A stretch of 64,000 nt of DNA from Zopfochytrium polystomum (Eukaryota; Chytridiomycota; Chytridiomycetes; Chytridiales; Chytridiaceae), in contig JAIVFJ010000051.1 of NCBI GenBank assembly GCA_025765615.1, positions 124,001 to 188,000 of the forward strand, given 5' to 3'. A model generated the notes under the pieces. It was not told the DNA's origin. It made no database searches and saw only the letters and a program-made list of their open reading frames with translations. Positions within the stretch are counted from its first letter, which is position 1; each line of letters starts with the position of its first letter. The position numbers were made by a program, and so were the translations under genes. Positions 13,301 through 23,443 of this stretch are shown here, one piece after another.

Positions 13301-14035
13301 GCGCAGCGACCGGACCGGCACGTATCGGACGTGTCGGCCGAGTCTGGTGGCACCAGCGTCAGCGCCGCCGCCTCGAGGCTCGCGGTTCCTTCCATGTCGT
13401 CGCTGGCGTCCGAGTCGCGCCAGACGTCGAGCGCGGCGGCAGAGGACACGAACATGGCTGACTTGATCCGCGAGCTTGAGGAGCTCGCCGCTGACCCGTC
13501 GTTGCCGTTGCTGCTGGCCGGACTGGAGGACGTCAGTGGAGGTGGCACTGGCAATGGCAACGGTGGCTTGGTGGCCGTGGCGGACGCGCTGGATGCCCTG
13601 ACGCGCAAGTTGGCCGCCGTCCTGCCGCTGCCGCTTGATGGCGTGGAGGGAGCATCCACCGCGGACCTGCTCGCGTCGGCCGAGTCCGTGCTCGACGGTG
13701 GTCTGCTCAACGATGCGTCGCGTCAGCATATCCGCACTCGATCGGAAGCGGCAGCGGTCATCTTGCAGCAGAGGGTCGAGGCAGCGTCGGCTTCACGCGA
13801 GGCGGCCGCGAGCAAGGTGAAGGCGGAGCTGAGCAGCCTCGCGGCGACGCAAAAGGCGGTGATTCTGAAGCTCGAGGAGGTCGGGACGTCGGCGATGAAG
13901 GCGCGGTATGGGCTGTCTGTGCTGGAGAGCCGGGTGAGCGAAATGGAGGAGGGAGTTGATGCGTTTGTGGCGAGGGTGGATGGTCTGGAGCGGCGTGTCG
14001 GGGCCAGCGGGGCCAGCGGGGGAGGTAGGAGATGA
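10379..14035 (+). CDS. STB6-like (SIN3-binding family) large protein
   Basis: Predicted 1,170-residue protein in three exons: 10379-10671, 10756-12061 and 12122-14035; the phases agree, and the second intron (60 nt, GTAAGT...TTGCAG) could also be read through. The N-terminal about 330 residues look like the fungal STB6/STB2 N-terminal domain: GFQVYVNIDWLSDRS with a following HTGDPAHRVKV, then LVFLSDGSNALY, ILIPGGDFD and a late FDGFLGDMTVNALEEFF. That family binds the SIN3 corepressor in yeast. The middle is long, Ser/Pro/Gly-rich and probably disordered. The C-terminal 100 residues (REAAASKVKAELSSLAATQ and on) form a likely coiled coil. Its GC content is higher than neighbours toward the 3' end. 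Family assignment is moderate; nuclear corepressor function is inference. It lies between the two duplicate blocks. Confidence 0.6.
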
Positions 14036-14249
14036 TGGGTGGGTGAAGGGGGTCAGTTTTGGTGTGCAGGGAGGGCCACAGGGAGAACCCGTTGAGATAC
14101 AATATTTTTATTTTGGGGTTTTTGGACAAATGTATACACTGCTTTTTTGGATATGTTTTCGCGCGAAAAAAGCATTGATCTGGGCGCTGCAGAGGATTCC
14201 GTAAGTGCAGTGGTGGAACCATTCAGTGGCGCTTGAGGGCGAGAGAGAT

Positions 14250-14350
14250 TTCTAGCAAAGCGAAGTCGGCGACGTTCTCAAAGCTGCTTTGTTATCCCGT
14301 TCCTCAGCTTGGTTCCTTGACTTCGTTGCGTTGTCCGGGCTGTGTTAAAA
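14250..14350 (+). pseudogene. Relic of the PDE9 3' end
   Basis: About 100 bases closely resemble the last intron and start of the last exon of the PDE9-like gene (9494-9604). Shared blocks include AAGCGAAGTCGGCG, GTTCT followed by a GCTGCTTT block, CGTTCCTCAG (the intron end) and the bases coding TTG-GTTC-TTG, after which the copy degrades and loses the reading frame. It contains only the tail, so it cannot encode a phosphodiesterase. It shows that the duplicated block began inside the last PDE9 intron and ran into the BAP31 gene. Confidence 0.7.
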
Positions 14351-14452
14351 ATATTCATGAAAAAAATGCCTCCCAACTTCAATGCACAATATTACATGCG
14401 AAAAATGAAATCCATCCTGACGTCCATGAAAACTTTGGGACAGCTCCGCACC

Positions 14453-15158
14453 ATGTCCCTCTTCGAGTGAGATTTCTCACACCACCTTTTTGCCTCGATT
14501 TTCAGCACCGATCATAAGTAACGCGCTTACCACAACCTACCTGCACCGCAGCCAAATCGCCTTTCTCGTGCTCGTCGCCGAGATATCGCTCTACCTCGCC
14601 TCCCTCGTGCCACTCACCTTCCTTCCCGTCCGCGTCCGCACAGCCTCCCTCAACTATGGGGCAAAGTTCTTCCAACTGGAGACCGTGAAATGGCTGACGC
14701 GGCTGCTGCTCATCATCGATTCGGGTGTGCTCGCTGATACAACTGTGAGGCTGACGCTCCTCGAGCTTTCGCTGCATGACGCGCATGGCCAGCATGTCGG
14801 TGGTGTCAGCGAGGGAGGGTTGGGTAAGCGCACAGATTCACTCGAAAAGGTGGGCAACGAGCTAAAACCCGAGCTACAGAGGATATCCAGTTCAAAAACA
14901 GGCTGTTTTACTCACAAAGGAACCTGTTTCTTTCTATCATGTCGCTCTTCATGTTCATGTAAGTCAAGACATACGCAGGTCTTTAAACTAAAATTCCCCT
15001 AAAACGATAAGCGTCGTAGTGCGCCGGATGAAGGATGTGTATGCGCTCCTCCAAAGCCAAGAGATGGTGATGGGCTTCCATTTCATTTCGACGGTTTGCT
15101 CACTGATGATGAAGTGCAGGATGAGAAGGCGAAGTCCAAAATCGCATCGTTGGAGTAG
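14453..15158 (+). CDS. BAP31-like ER membrane protein (intact copy)
   Basis: Small ER membrane protein of the BAP29/BAP31 (yeast Yet) family, which helps membrane-protein traffic and quality control in the ER. Five exons join in phase to 152 residues: 14453-14466, 14552-14823, 14880-14958, 15012-15066 and 15120-15158. The start reads MSLFDQIAFLVLVAEISLYL, matching the MSL start of the family, with membrane segments at about 5-25, 46-70 and 105-125. The family signature FKNRLFYSQRNLFLS follows the second segment, then VVRRMKDVYALLQSQ and a short charged, coiled-coil-like tail DEKAKSKIASLE. An in-frame upstream ATG at 14405 is possible. Animal BAP31 has a longer cytosolic tail, so this is a short form. 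Its duplicate at 9759 is dead. Confidence 0.75.
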
Positions 15159-15486
15159 CACGATCGATCACTTGAAGAGGAAGTCCGCTTCACCGACGCA
15201 AAAGGAACCTGACGGCGTAGGCGATTCCAGGGAGCCTGTTGAGAACGAGGGCATTCGAAAGCGCGGAATTTAAGCTCTTCGACATCGCCTTCTTTATTCT
15301 TTCTTGTTTCCTTTGCAGTGCAGTTCTCCTTCGCCTCCTTGCAAACCAATTCAGGCGTGCAACACAGTTGTCTTTGCTTCGCGCCGGTTGTCATTTCCCA
15401 ACCGATTGTCAACGTTAGGAACAGCCGAGGGACATGATAGCCCTGCTCGCAATGCGAAAGCGAGAGATCGCCGATGTGGCGAGAAA

Positions 15487-18400
15487 TCAGATTGACCCTG
15501 GTCCACTGGTTGAAGCTTTAGTAACAAAACGGATACAGCTGTGATGTAACCACTCACCGAGTATTATTTGTGCTGAGCAACACTCGTCGAACGCGAGCAC
15601 CAGGTTTTGATGGGGCTTGCTGCCGATCAGCGGCAAGGGCAGCTGCGAAGTGAACACTCGTGTGAGCTGGCTACTCTCTTTGAGAACGTGTCTTACCTTC
15701 GCGTTCTCTTTCCTCATAGCTCAAGACCAGTCGCTTGAGCTGCATTCTTTCCACCCGCTCCTCTTCCTGGTGGATTTTCGTGCTGACTGCAAAAGTGCTG
15801 TCCTTGGGAAGAGCCATGCGCTTGAACTAGAAGGGGATTAGTTGAAACTGCAATAGGCAGACTCCTTTTTCACCTGCTGCTTGTTGCCTTTCTTTGTGAG
15901 AAGAGTGAACGTAACGCTATCGCTCTCTGCAGATTCATTCTCCGCGGCATCTGCAAACTTTACGCGCCCAGGGATAGGCACATCGAAAACCGCGGCGGTC
16001 TTTCGATCGCTCTTCCCACTTGACAAACTTTCCTGCATCATCCGACTAAACGCAAGCTCAAAGGCTGTGTCCTCCTCCTCGTTTCGCTCTTCTTCGGGCA
16101 TGTGGACAACAACCTCTTGCTCAAAACCCCCGACGCCCTCGCCACCGCTTTCAGCACCGCTGTCATTTTGGTTCGCCTGGCCATCCTCTTCGTCGCTTGC
16201 GTAATCGTCAAAGCGCGGTTTTGTTTCATCACCATCATCGACGTCATCTTGTCCTTCGGCTTCACTCGCGCTCTCAGGCAACGCTGCTCGGTCCAGGCGC
16301 TGGCTTATCAGCGTGTTGAAAGCATGAGCAGCTTCTTCATAACTTTTCATAATAGAGAGTTTGGGTCGTAATAGTTCCAAGGTTTCCGAAAGTAGGAATT
16401 CTATGTCCATAGAGACTGTGGTCTTCGCCGTCAAGTAAACCTGCAATGCAGAAATGATTACTCTCCGTATTGGGAATAATCTATTGGCTAACCTGAATGA
16501 AAGCGAGGAATTCGTCCAGTTGTGCGGCTTGCCGACCACGGTCAAAGCACGGGCCGCAAGTCTCCAAGAGAGCGCAACAGAGTCTGACACGGAAGAAGTC
16601 GTGAGGAGCGTCCAGAGGGGAGGAGACGCCCGGCTCTGGGACTGGGCTTGCTGCACCGGACCAGTCAATATTGATACTGTCAAAATGTTCTCATCCCTTA
16701 CCGTAGCCAAATCGGAGAATCAAGTACAAGGTGTCGAAAATAGTATCGCTTTCCAGCAGTCGATAGTTGTACAGCTCGCCAAGGAGACGAACGGAGGCCA
16801 GCCTCCTGTGGTTGTCTTTGAAAACATTTGTCTCCAGACCCCAGCGAACTTCTTCGAGGCAATTATCCACAACGGCAGTGCTGAAATCCGGATAAAATAG
16901 GCCCAACTCGCAGGTTATGTAGGCGAGTAGGGGGATATTGGAAGACTTTAGTTTCCACGGCTTGAAGAAAGGTTTGCGTATCCATCCAACGACTTGCCGA
17001 TCAGCCCAGTTCATTTTTCTCAGCTTTTTGGTGATCCTGTCCACGGATTTTCGCGACAGGTCACGAATAAGGAGCTGCCTTATGTACATTTCCAGCGGCT
17101 CCCGAACTTTCGACACTGATGTAGGAGTGTCTGGTGGGTTGCACTAAATCGAAATTGATTAAATCAGAAATCCTAATACGCTTCCCAACTGTGTGCAGAC
17201 CTGGTAAAACGCATTATTGATCAGCACTACGTGACGGCTATCCAAGTTAAGAACAGTCTTCTTTCGCATCATTACTTCAAGCTAAAGAGAGAAATTAGGT
17301 GTGCCGAGAACCGATCAGCGAGAGCCCACCATCGCACCAGTCCTTGCAGATGTGTCTGGTGACTTAAACAAAAAGCGACCGCAGCATTCGAGAAATAACG
17401 AGAGCAGTTCAATGTTGCTCCCAGAAAAATCATCAATAAGAACTTTAAGGACATGCAGCGGGACATGAGAAGGAGCGACCCGAAACTTCGTCAGCTCGGC
17501 AATGAAGCGAACATTCTGGTTATGGTTAAGGAGCTGCGTTGCCAATAGGTGGCGAGCGAACCTTCATTCTTTCCTCCATCGGAACTCGGTCTCTCCGCTT
17601 GAGCAAGGAGCGAAAGTCCTTTTCCAACTGAGCTAGGTGTAAGACAGATGGCAGTTGTATAGAAGCGACATACCGCTTCAACAACCTTGACTCCCACTTC
17701 TGGAATGTAAGGAAGCAGATTCGCGATCAGGCGAGAATAATACGGAAGCAAATCCGTTCTTTGGCGCGAAACAGTGAAAAGGTGTTTTGCAAGCCGTTTG
17801 CGAGCTGGCTTTGAGTTGTTGTAGCAGAACTCTACGGATAACTGATCAATTGCATCTTTGGCAAGAGCATTTGGAAGCCGGGCTAAAATCGATTCAACAG
17901 CTGCCCGGCCTGACAGAGCGTCTTTCGTTTCGGGCTGGTCATCTTCTTCATCTTCCATGAGTTTCGCCTCGTCATCATCTTTGAGGTCAGATTCGTCTAG
18001 TGATGTGGCGGCTGCTGCTCTTTCAGCCTCCTCTGCCTGGGCCTCCGATGCAAAAAGGGATGCTTTTTCTTTTGCCTCTCCAAGGAGAATCTGCGGAACG
18101 AAGAGCTTCAAATCAACAATGTCTTCGTAAAATTGTCTGGCCTCTTCATCTTCCCACACGCCTCCCGTTGGAAGATCCTAGAGCAGATAGTGAGGCAATG
18201 ATTTCTCTTACGGACTTTGTACCCACAATCTCTTGGCGCTCCCTTCCGCCGTAAATGATACCCATGCCGGTCTCTGCTGTCTTTTCTCGGTCTGGAAGGT
18301 CAGGCATTTGTTCCCCGAGATGCTCCGACAACACTTTGGCGTTCGCTAGCAGCTTCTCGTAAGTCTTGATTCCCTTCTCCAATCGTTCCTGGCGATCTTC

Positions 18401-19541
18401 CGAAATCTCTCCCCTGGCAATCGCGTGCTCGTAGTTGCTGGCTTCGACTTTTTGAATATGCTTCACCAAAGTAAGTATGGGTCCGTGTCGCAAGCGAAAC
18501 AAGAATACCTTATGCATTCGAACAAGATACTTCGAAACACCTGCAAAGTATTCCACGAACGTGGACCGCACAATTCTTTGGACCAAAGGCGGAACCGGCG
18601 ACTCTGGATTCAACCACTGCGATGTATCAGTCGAATGAAGTACTGACCCACGTGACGAACAAAAGCACCAGAACACCTACATCTTGATCCTCCCCGTCGC
18701 CGCTCTTCGCCACCCAGAACGCATCGCCAAATCCCTTTGCGAACGAAACGGCGATCGACACATTCAAGAAGTCCTTGTCCGAGCCAAACTGGAAAAGTTC
18801 ACAGGTAAGCAAACCACCAAGAAAAGGGCGCGCAATCGAAATGCCTCCCCTCCTAACCGCACCCACCATGTCTTTGACTACAGTAGCCATCACAGACTCT
18901 TTTGCATTTGGCGGGTCGACAACGATTCCGACCAAATAAAGCTCTGTAAAGAGGCGAAGCATGCCACGCTGCTTGGGCACACGCGCAGCCTCCTCGCGCT
19001 CCTTCTGCTCCGGCGTCATTCCCGCCGAGTTTGGCGGAGGCCCCAGCGCCTTCACCAGGTTGGGAACGAGGGCCGGAGTAAACTCTGCGAAACGCTGGTG
19101 GAGGAGCGAGCAGATTTCGACCGCCGCCCAAGCGTCGGCAGGCTTTCCTAGCTTCGACTCGAGGATAGCTGCAGCGGCCTCGGTGATGTACTTTTCCAGC
19201 TTCAGCGACAGCAATTCCTTCGTTAATGTGGGCAGCTGGTCTGCGGTCAGGTTTGTCTTGAGCTTCTTTGTGAAAGCCGTGTTCTTTTTGATGGACCCGT
19301 CAAGGTTCCGCATGTCGTTTTCGCCTGCGATTTCGCGGGTCATTGATGAGTCGGGTGAAGAGTAGGCTGCGGATCGTAGGGAATGCCTGTATGGCGACGC
19401 GCTGATACTCGGCCTGTACCCAGATCGCGAGACTGCAAGCAAGGACTCACCCAGCCTGACCGGCTTGACGTTTTTGGCGCGGAGCGCGAGGCGCTGCTGC
19501 ATCTTGACAAGCGCCGCGGAGGCCGACCCCTCATCGTCCAT
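15487..19541 (-). CDS. UPF2: UPF2, nonsense-mediated mRNA decay adaptor
   Basis: Scaffold that links UPF1 to UPF3 in nonsense-mediated decay. Start at 19541 (MDDEGSASAALVKMQQ); an early intron has donor GTGAGTCC near 19453. MIF4G repeats follow: FTKKLKTNL and KYITEAAAAI (first), YLVRMHKVFLFRL and an NLLPYIPEVG segment (second), EVRWGLETN, RLLGELYNYRLLESDTIFDT (third, near 16700-17116). A strongly acidic linker (15990-16270) precedes FELAFSRMMQESL and VPIPGRVKF, the UPF1-binding region. The protein does not stop at 15838: an intron with donor CAGCAG|GTGAAA and acceptor TTCAAG joins KKGNKQQ to RMALPKDSTFAVSTK and EERVERMQLKRLVLSYEERE, which resembles the C-terminus of animal UPF2, through two more introns to a stop at 15487. 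Confidence 0.9.
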
Positions 19542-19623
19542 GATTGCACCAAACAAAAAAAAAATAGAAAATTTGTGAGAAGTGACTAATGCATCTTTGT
19601 TGTAGTTGGGCATTCCTTAGCGC

Positions 19624-22510
19624 TCATCGGAACGGCACCCGAGAACACAGCACATCAACCAGGTTAGACTCCCTTGGAGACAGAAGCCTCCGGGTCACCG
19701 CCTCGAACCCTTGCGGCCATAACCGGACAGCGTCTGCGAGGCAATGCGCAGCCGCCTTTCGAACGGCAATATCTTTGGCGGAGATGTTCTGGGGAACATG
19801 ACGTTCACGGTTACGGATTCGGCAAAAAGTGACAGCGGAGCAATGCGCACCTGAGAGCACGTGAGAGCAATATCGGAGCAAAGCGAGCTGTCAGGAACCG
19901 CTTTGAGTGCTTTTATGGAGTCTCCCATGGCTCGAAGAGCTGACGCCTTAATCATGTCTGGGGAACGGGAGGACATTGACGGTGGACTCTTCGACAGTTG
20001 GAGAAATACATTGAAGCAGACAGCCGCGTCAATTTGAGATGAAATGATGCGCAGGACAGAGTCTGCAGCGGCCGCCAACTGTTATTGTGATTTGAGTTGA
20101 GCGCGCCAAAGTCGTAAAAGCACCAAATTACCTCATCAGCTGTATTACTTCTGCTCACAACAAGGAGCTTCAGGATTTTAACCTCCCACCCTTTAAAGTC
20201 GGAAAGCTGTTTACCAGCGATTTGGTGCAGAATCATCAAGCAGGATTCTTTCGGTTCTATTTCCTACTTATCGTTCAGAGAGCGCACAAGCAAAGTGAGA
20301 CTTACCCCGTGCTCGTTAATTAAGACCTCGAACAGCCGATCTAAGATCCCGTCGCACACTTTTCGAATTGCGGACGGTTCGCTTTTCTTAATGAAGCAAT
20401 AGAGGGATGCGAGTGACTGCTGGCTGAGGTCGCCATTTAGGAACCGAACGTGTGGATCCACAACCAACGGTCGTGGTGTGAGTTTTCCTGTGAGAATTGA
20501 TGATGTGCTCCTATTTTTGGTCGGAGTTGCTTGATTATCGGGGGTGTGAACAAATATCGACGAATTTCGCACAGTTGCAGGAGTTGGCGCATTGGAGCGA
20601 AGAAAAGCGTCCGGTAAATTCGGCTGTCATCCATTTTTGGCGCGTTCCGTGTTAGCTTTTGCACTTTCGTCAAGTCGAGAAAAGTTCACTCACCAGGACA
20701 TCGTTGTCGTCATCATCGATATTCATGGAAACATCAACGAGATTCTCGCTAAAGCTCAAGTCGACAAGCTTTGGGTAGGTTCCTGCAAACGCGTCTGTTT
20801 CGTCACCCGTCGCCCAAGCCACCATGCTTTCGTCTGCAGACTTTGAATATGGTGGAGATTTTGGGGAGTCCGCGGTCATATTTTTCTCCTTTTGATCGGT
20901 CCTCGTTAGAACCTCATTCACCAAGTCTTGAGTTTCCAATTCCACTGGAGAATTGCGCACATACTGCTCAAGCTTCGCCGTCATGTTGCGTATCTGGTCC
21001 TTAAAATCATGGACAGCATTCGGAGAATCGTCAATGAAATCAAGAAAAACGGCCAAAAGGTGCTGAATATTCGTAGACTGTCCCTTGTGGCCATCCACAA
21101 GCGCAAAAATGGTTCGACACAGAATTGATATTCTCGCTTCTACCAAGAATTGGCTAAGGAACTCTTTAAAGGCGTCCTTTCTGCCAACAGCGAATGTGAG
21201 AACCTCGATTATAGTCTGATCATCGACGAATTCCAGTTTATACAGTCTTTGAAGTCCAGGAAGCTTCAGCACTTTCGAACAAAATGTCCTGGACTTGGTA
21301 GAAAGCATTACTTTCAATACGTGATTGAAGTCGACACCATGTAGAAGTGACTCTGGGCAGGTGGCCACTTCTTCTAACGCTTCAAGAACGACGTTTGGAT
21401 CATCGCTCTTTACTTTCTGGGCGAAATCATGTCTTTGTCGGTTCGGATCTTCGTCGTGCTCCGCGGCAGGAGCCACACTTTCCATAAAAGTGGGTTCCGC
21501 CTCTGCTTGAACGGCGGAGACTTGCAAACTTGAAAACACATGGGCTCTTTTTCAGTGAAGCCATAATGGAGCGCCGGGAAACGGGATCGAGAGAGTCCAG
21601 AAAACTATATGTTAGGCACGGAGCGATGAGTTGTGGTAAAAGTTCGACAAGCGTTCGAGAGCAATCTTACTTGCTTATTTTCTGTGGCCAGATGCGGTGC
21701 AGTGCTTCCAAGATTTCTCGGCTGGTCTCTCGCACTGATGGCCCGGCGTCTTGCAATCCTTTCCGAAGGCATTTCTCTGCAATATCCAGACCACCCGACT
21801 TTTCCAACTGATTGCACCCCAATTCCGACTTCACTGCAGCATCAATTAAAAGCTTAAATAAAGCCACAGCGTAAGATCGAACGGCAACGTTTTTTTCTTG
21901 CAAAGATCCGTGCAGAAGCGTCAAGATTCGGACATTGTAGCTCGTGTGCGCAATCATCTCGCTCAGCGCTGAGAATCCTGCGTTGGCAACCAATTTTTTG
22001 GTTTGGCTTGTAACCTTCAGCATGCTCTTTGTAATGATCTCCGCGCATGGGTCAATAAGTCGGCCGAGACAAGTGCAGAAGTCTAAAATGGTAGTGCATG
22101 CCGAGATCGAGAGAGTGGTACGAAGCGAGGCAGCCTGGTCTCGTTGCTGAAAGTGAGCAAGTCGGAGTGGGGTCGCGTTTTCAGAAATTGCAAAGCGACC
22201 CACCAGCTTCAGAATCGATTCAATCAGCGGCTTCACGCTCTCAATGAAAACCTCTTCGCGCGCCGCAGACCCTCGGACGATTCCACGAAGCCGAAGAAGG
22301 GCCTTGTCCCTTGCGACCCAGTTCTCCTCAGTTTCCTTGCCCTCGAATAAGGCCAGCATCTGGTGGATCTCTGCCTCCAGCTCCTTCACGGAGGCGAACT
22401 TTGAAAGCGCGAAAGAGGATACGTGGGGAATCGCTGTGCATCAGTCAAGTTGTTGGGAAGCAAGGGGCTTGCAAATCACCTGCACCTGCAGCTGGAGCTG
22501 TGGTTGTCAT
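19624..22510 (-). CDS. CLASP/Stu1-family microtubule regulator
   Basis: TOG/HEAT-repeat protein that promotes microtubule rescue and spindle stability. The first exon starts at ATG 22510 (MTTTAPAAGAG) and splices (GTGATTTG...GCACAG) into the CLASP N domain, 21667-22430: NWVARDKALLRLRGIVRG, SLRTTLSISACTTILDF, LLKV-like SMLKVTSQTKKLVANAG and an NVRILTLLHGSLQEKN segment. The middle (20670-21539) holds helical repeats and a Ser-rich acidic linker; the C-terminal exons (19624-20570) hold further HEAT-type repeats, ending with an SAKDIAVRKAAAHCLADAV helix typical of the CLASP C-terminus. Exon borders between 19880 and 20680 are approximate. The stop is 82 bases from the UPF2 start on the same strand; the promoter is shared with the divergent gene at 22590. 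Confidence 0.82.
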
Positions 22511-22589
22511 GGGAGGTCGGACTTTCAATCGAAGAGCTTGTCCAAGCCGCTGGCTGACAAGGTAAGTTTTAGAAAAAGCTTGGAAGAAA

Positions 22590-23387
22590 ATGCCCCCCAC
22601 CCATCGTCCTTGGACCGTCGCCGCCCTCCGCCAACACAAGCTCCCCGAGTTCCTCAACGCCGTCGTCGCTGCCATGACGTCCGCCACAACCGCAGCGGCG
22701 GCCCTGACTACCTTGAATACTGCCGCGGGTGACTCATCCAGCCCTTCTCTAACACCCATGAGATTCGTACTGTCGAGAAGAGACCGCGAACTCTGCGCGG
22801 CTCGCTTTGAAGTACTCTGTCTCTACGGTTTGTCAAATCCTGTGTCGCACCTTTCCGGGGGTGCCACGTCATCCTTTCCGTTCGCACCAAAAGAGGTGAG
22901 TGCTCGCATCATTGGAAACGATGGGGTCTGCAGCATATGCCGAGGCTGCACATGACGGACCCCTTACTAACACTCTACTCAGTCGACAACCCAGCGTGCA
23001 CGTTTGCCTGAGTCGACGGAAGAGATCCGCTCCTACGTCGTGTTCCTCGTCTTTCATGGGTTGGTCGCGGCTGACCACTTTCAAGACGACGCGCAGCAGC
23101 TGGAAGCGCTCCTTCATCTTCTGCTTCCGTTCTCCGAGTCGAGCCAGTTTCTCTGCGATGCGGCTGTCCACGTCATGTGGCTCCTCTGCCAGGTTGACGG
23201 CGAACGGGCAAACTTCATCCAACGCACGCAACGGTGGATTGGAGGCTTTTTCCGGCGCGAGTGGCAGTTGCGGCTGCTCGACCCGTCATTCCAGGGCGAC
23301 GTTGACGCGGTGGCAGAATCAGTGCGTGAATCCATTTCGCGGTTGGTTAAAGATGTTTCTCAATTGGAGGACGACCTCGCTGAATAA
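22590..23387 (+). CDS. Uncharacterised 236-residue protein
   Basis: I do not recognise this protein. Two exons, 22590-22895 and 22983-23387, join in phase 0 across an 87-nt intron (donor GAG|GTGAGTG, acceptor ACTCAG) to 236 residues. The start MPPTHRPWTVAALRQHKLPE is preceded in the DNA by a possible upstream donor site, so a short leader exon cannot be excluded. Residues 10-60 are alanine/threonine-rich; the second half is helical with SYVVFLVFHGLVAADHFQ, LHLLLPFSESSQFLCDAAVH and RRWIGG-like WIGGFFRREWQLRLLDPSF, ending in a short amphipathic acidic helix. No membrane segment or signal peptide is evident. It is divergent from CLASP, with 79 bases between start codons. Confidence 0.6.
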
Positions 23388-23443
23388 AAAAACCGAGCGC
23401 ATATGTATTTCAACCCCCTCGTTTCACGCCTCCAACGAATTAT

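Noticed and set aside
12917..13729. 270-codon minus-strand frame inside the STB6-like gene
   Set aside because: High GC and Ser/Arg-rich antisense of a disordered region; no family likeness and the plus strand has a consistent gene model.
15487..15817. A separate 74-residue gene starting MALPKDSTFAVS
   Set aside because: It follows the apparent UPF2 stop by only 20 bases, and an intron with good borders joins it in phase to UPF2; its sequence matches the UPF2 C-terminus. It is annotated as UPF2 exons.
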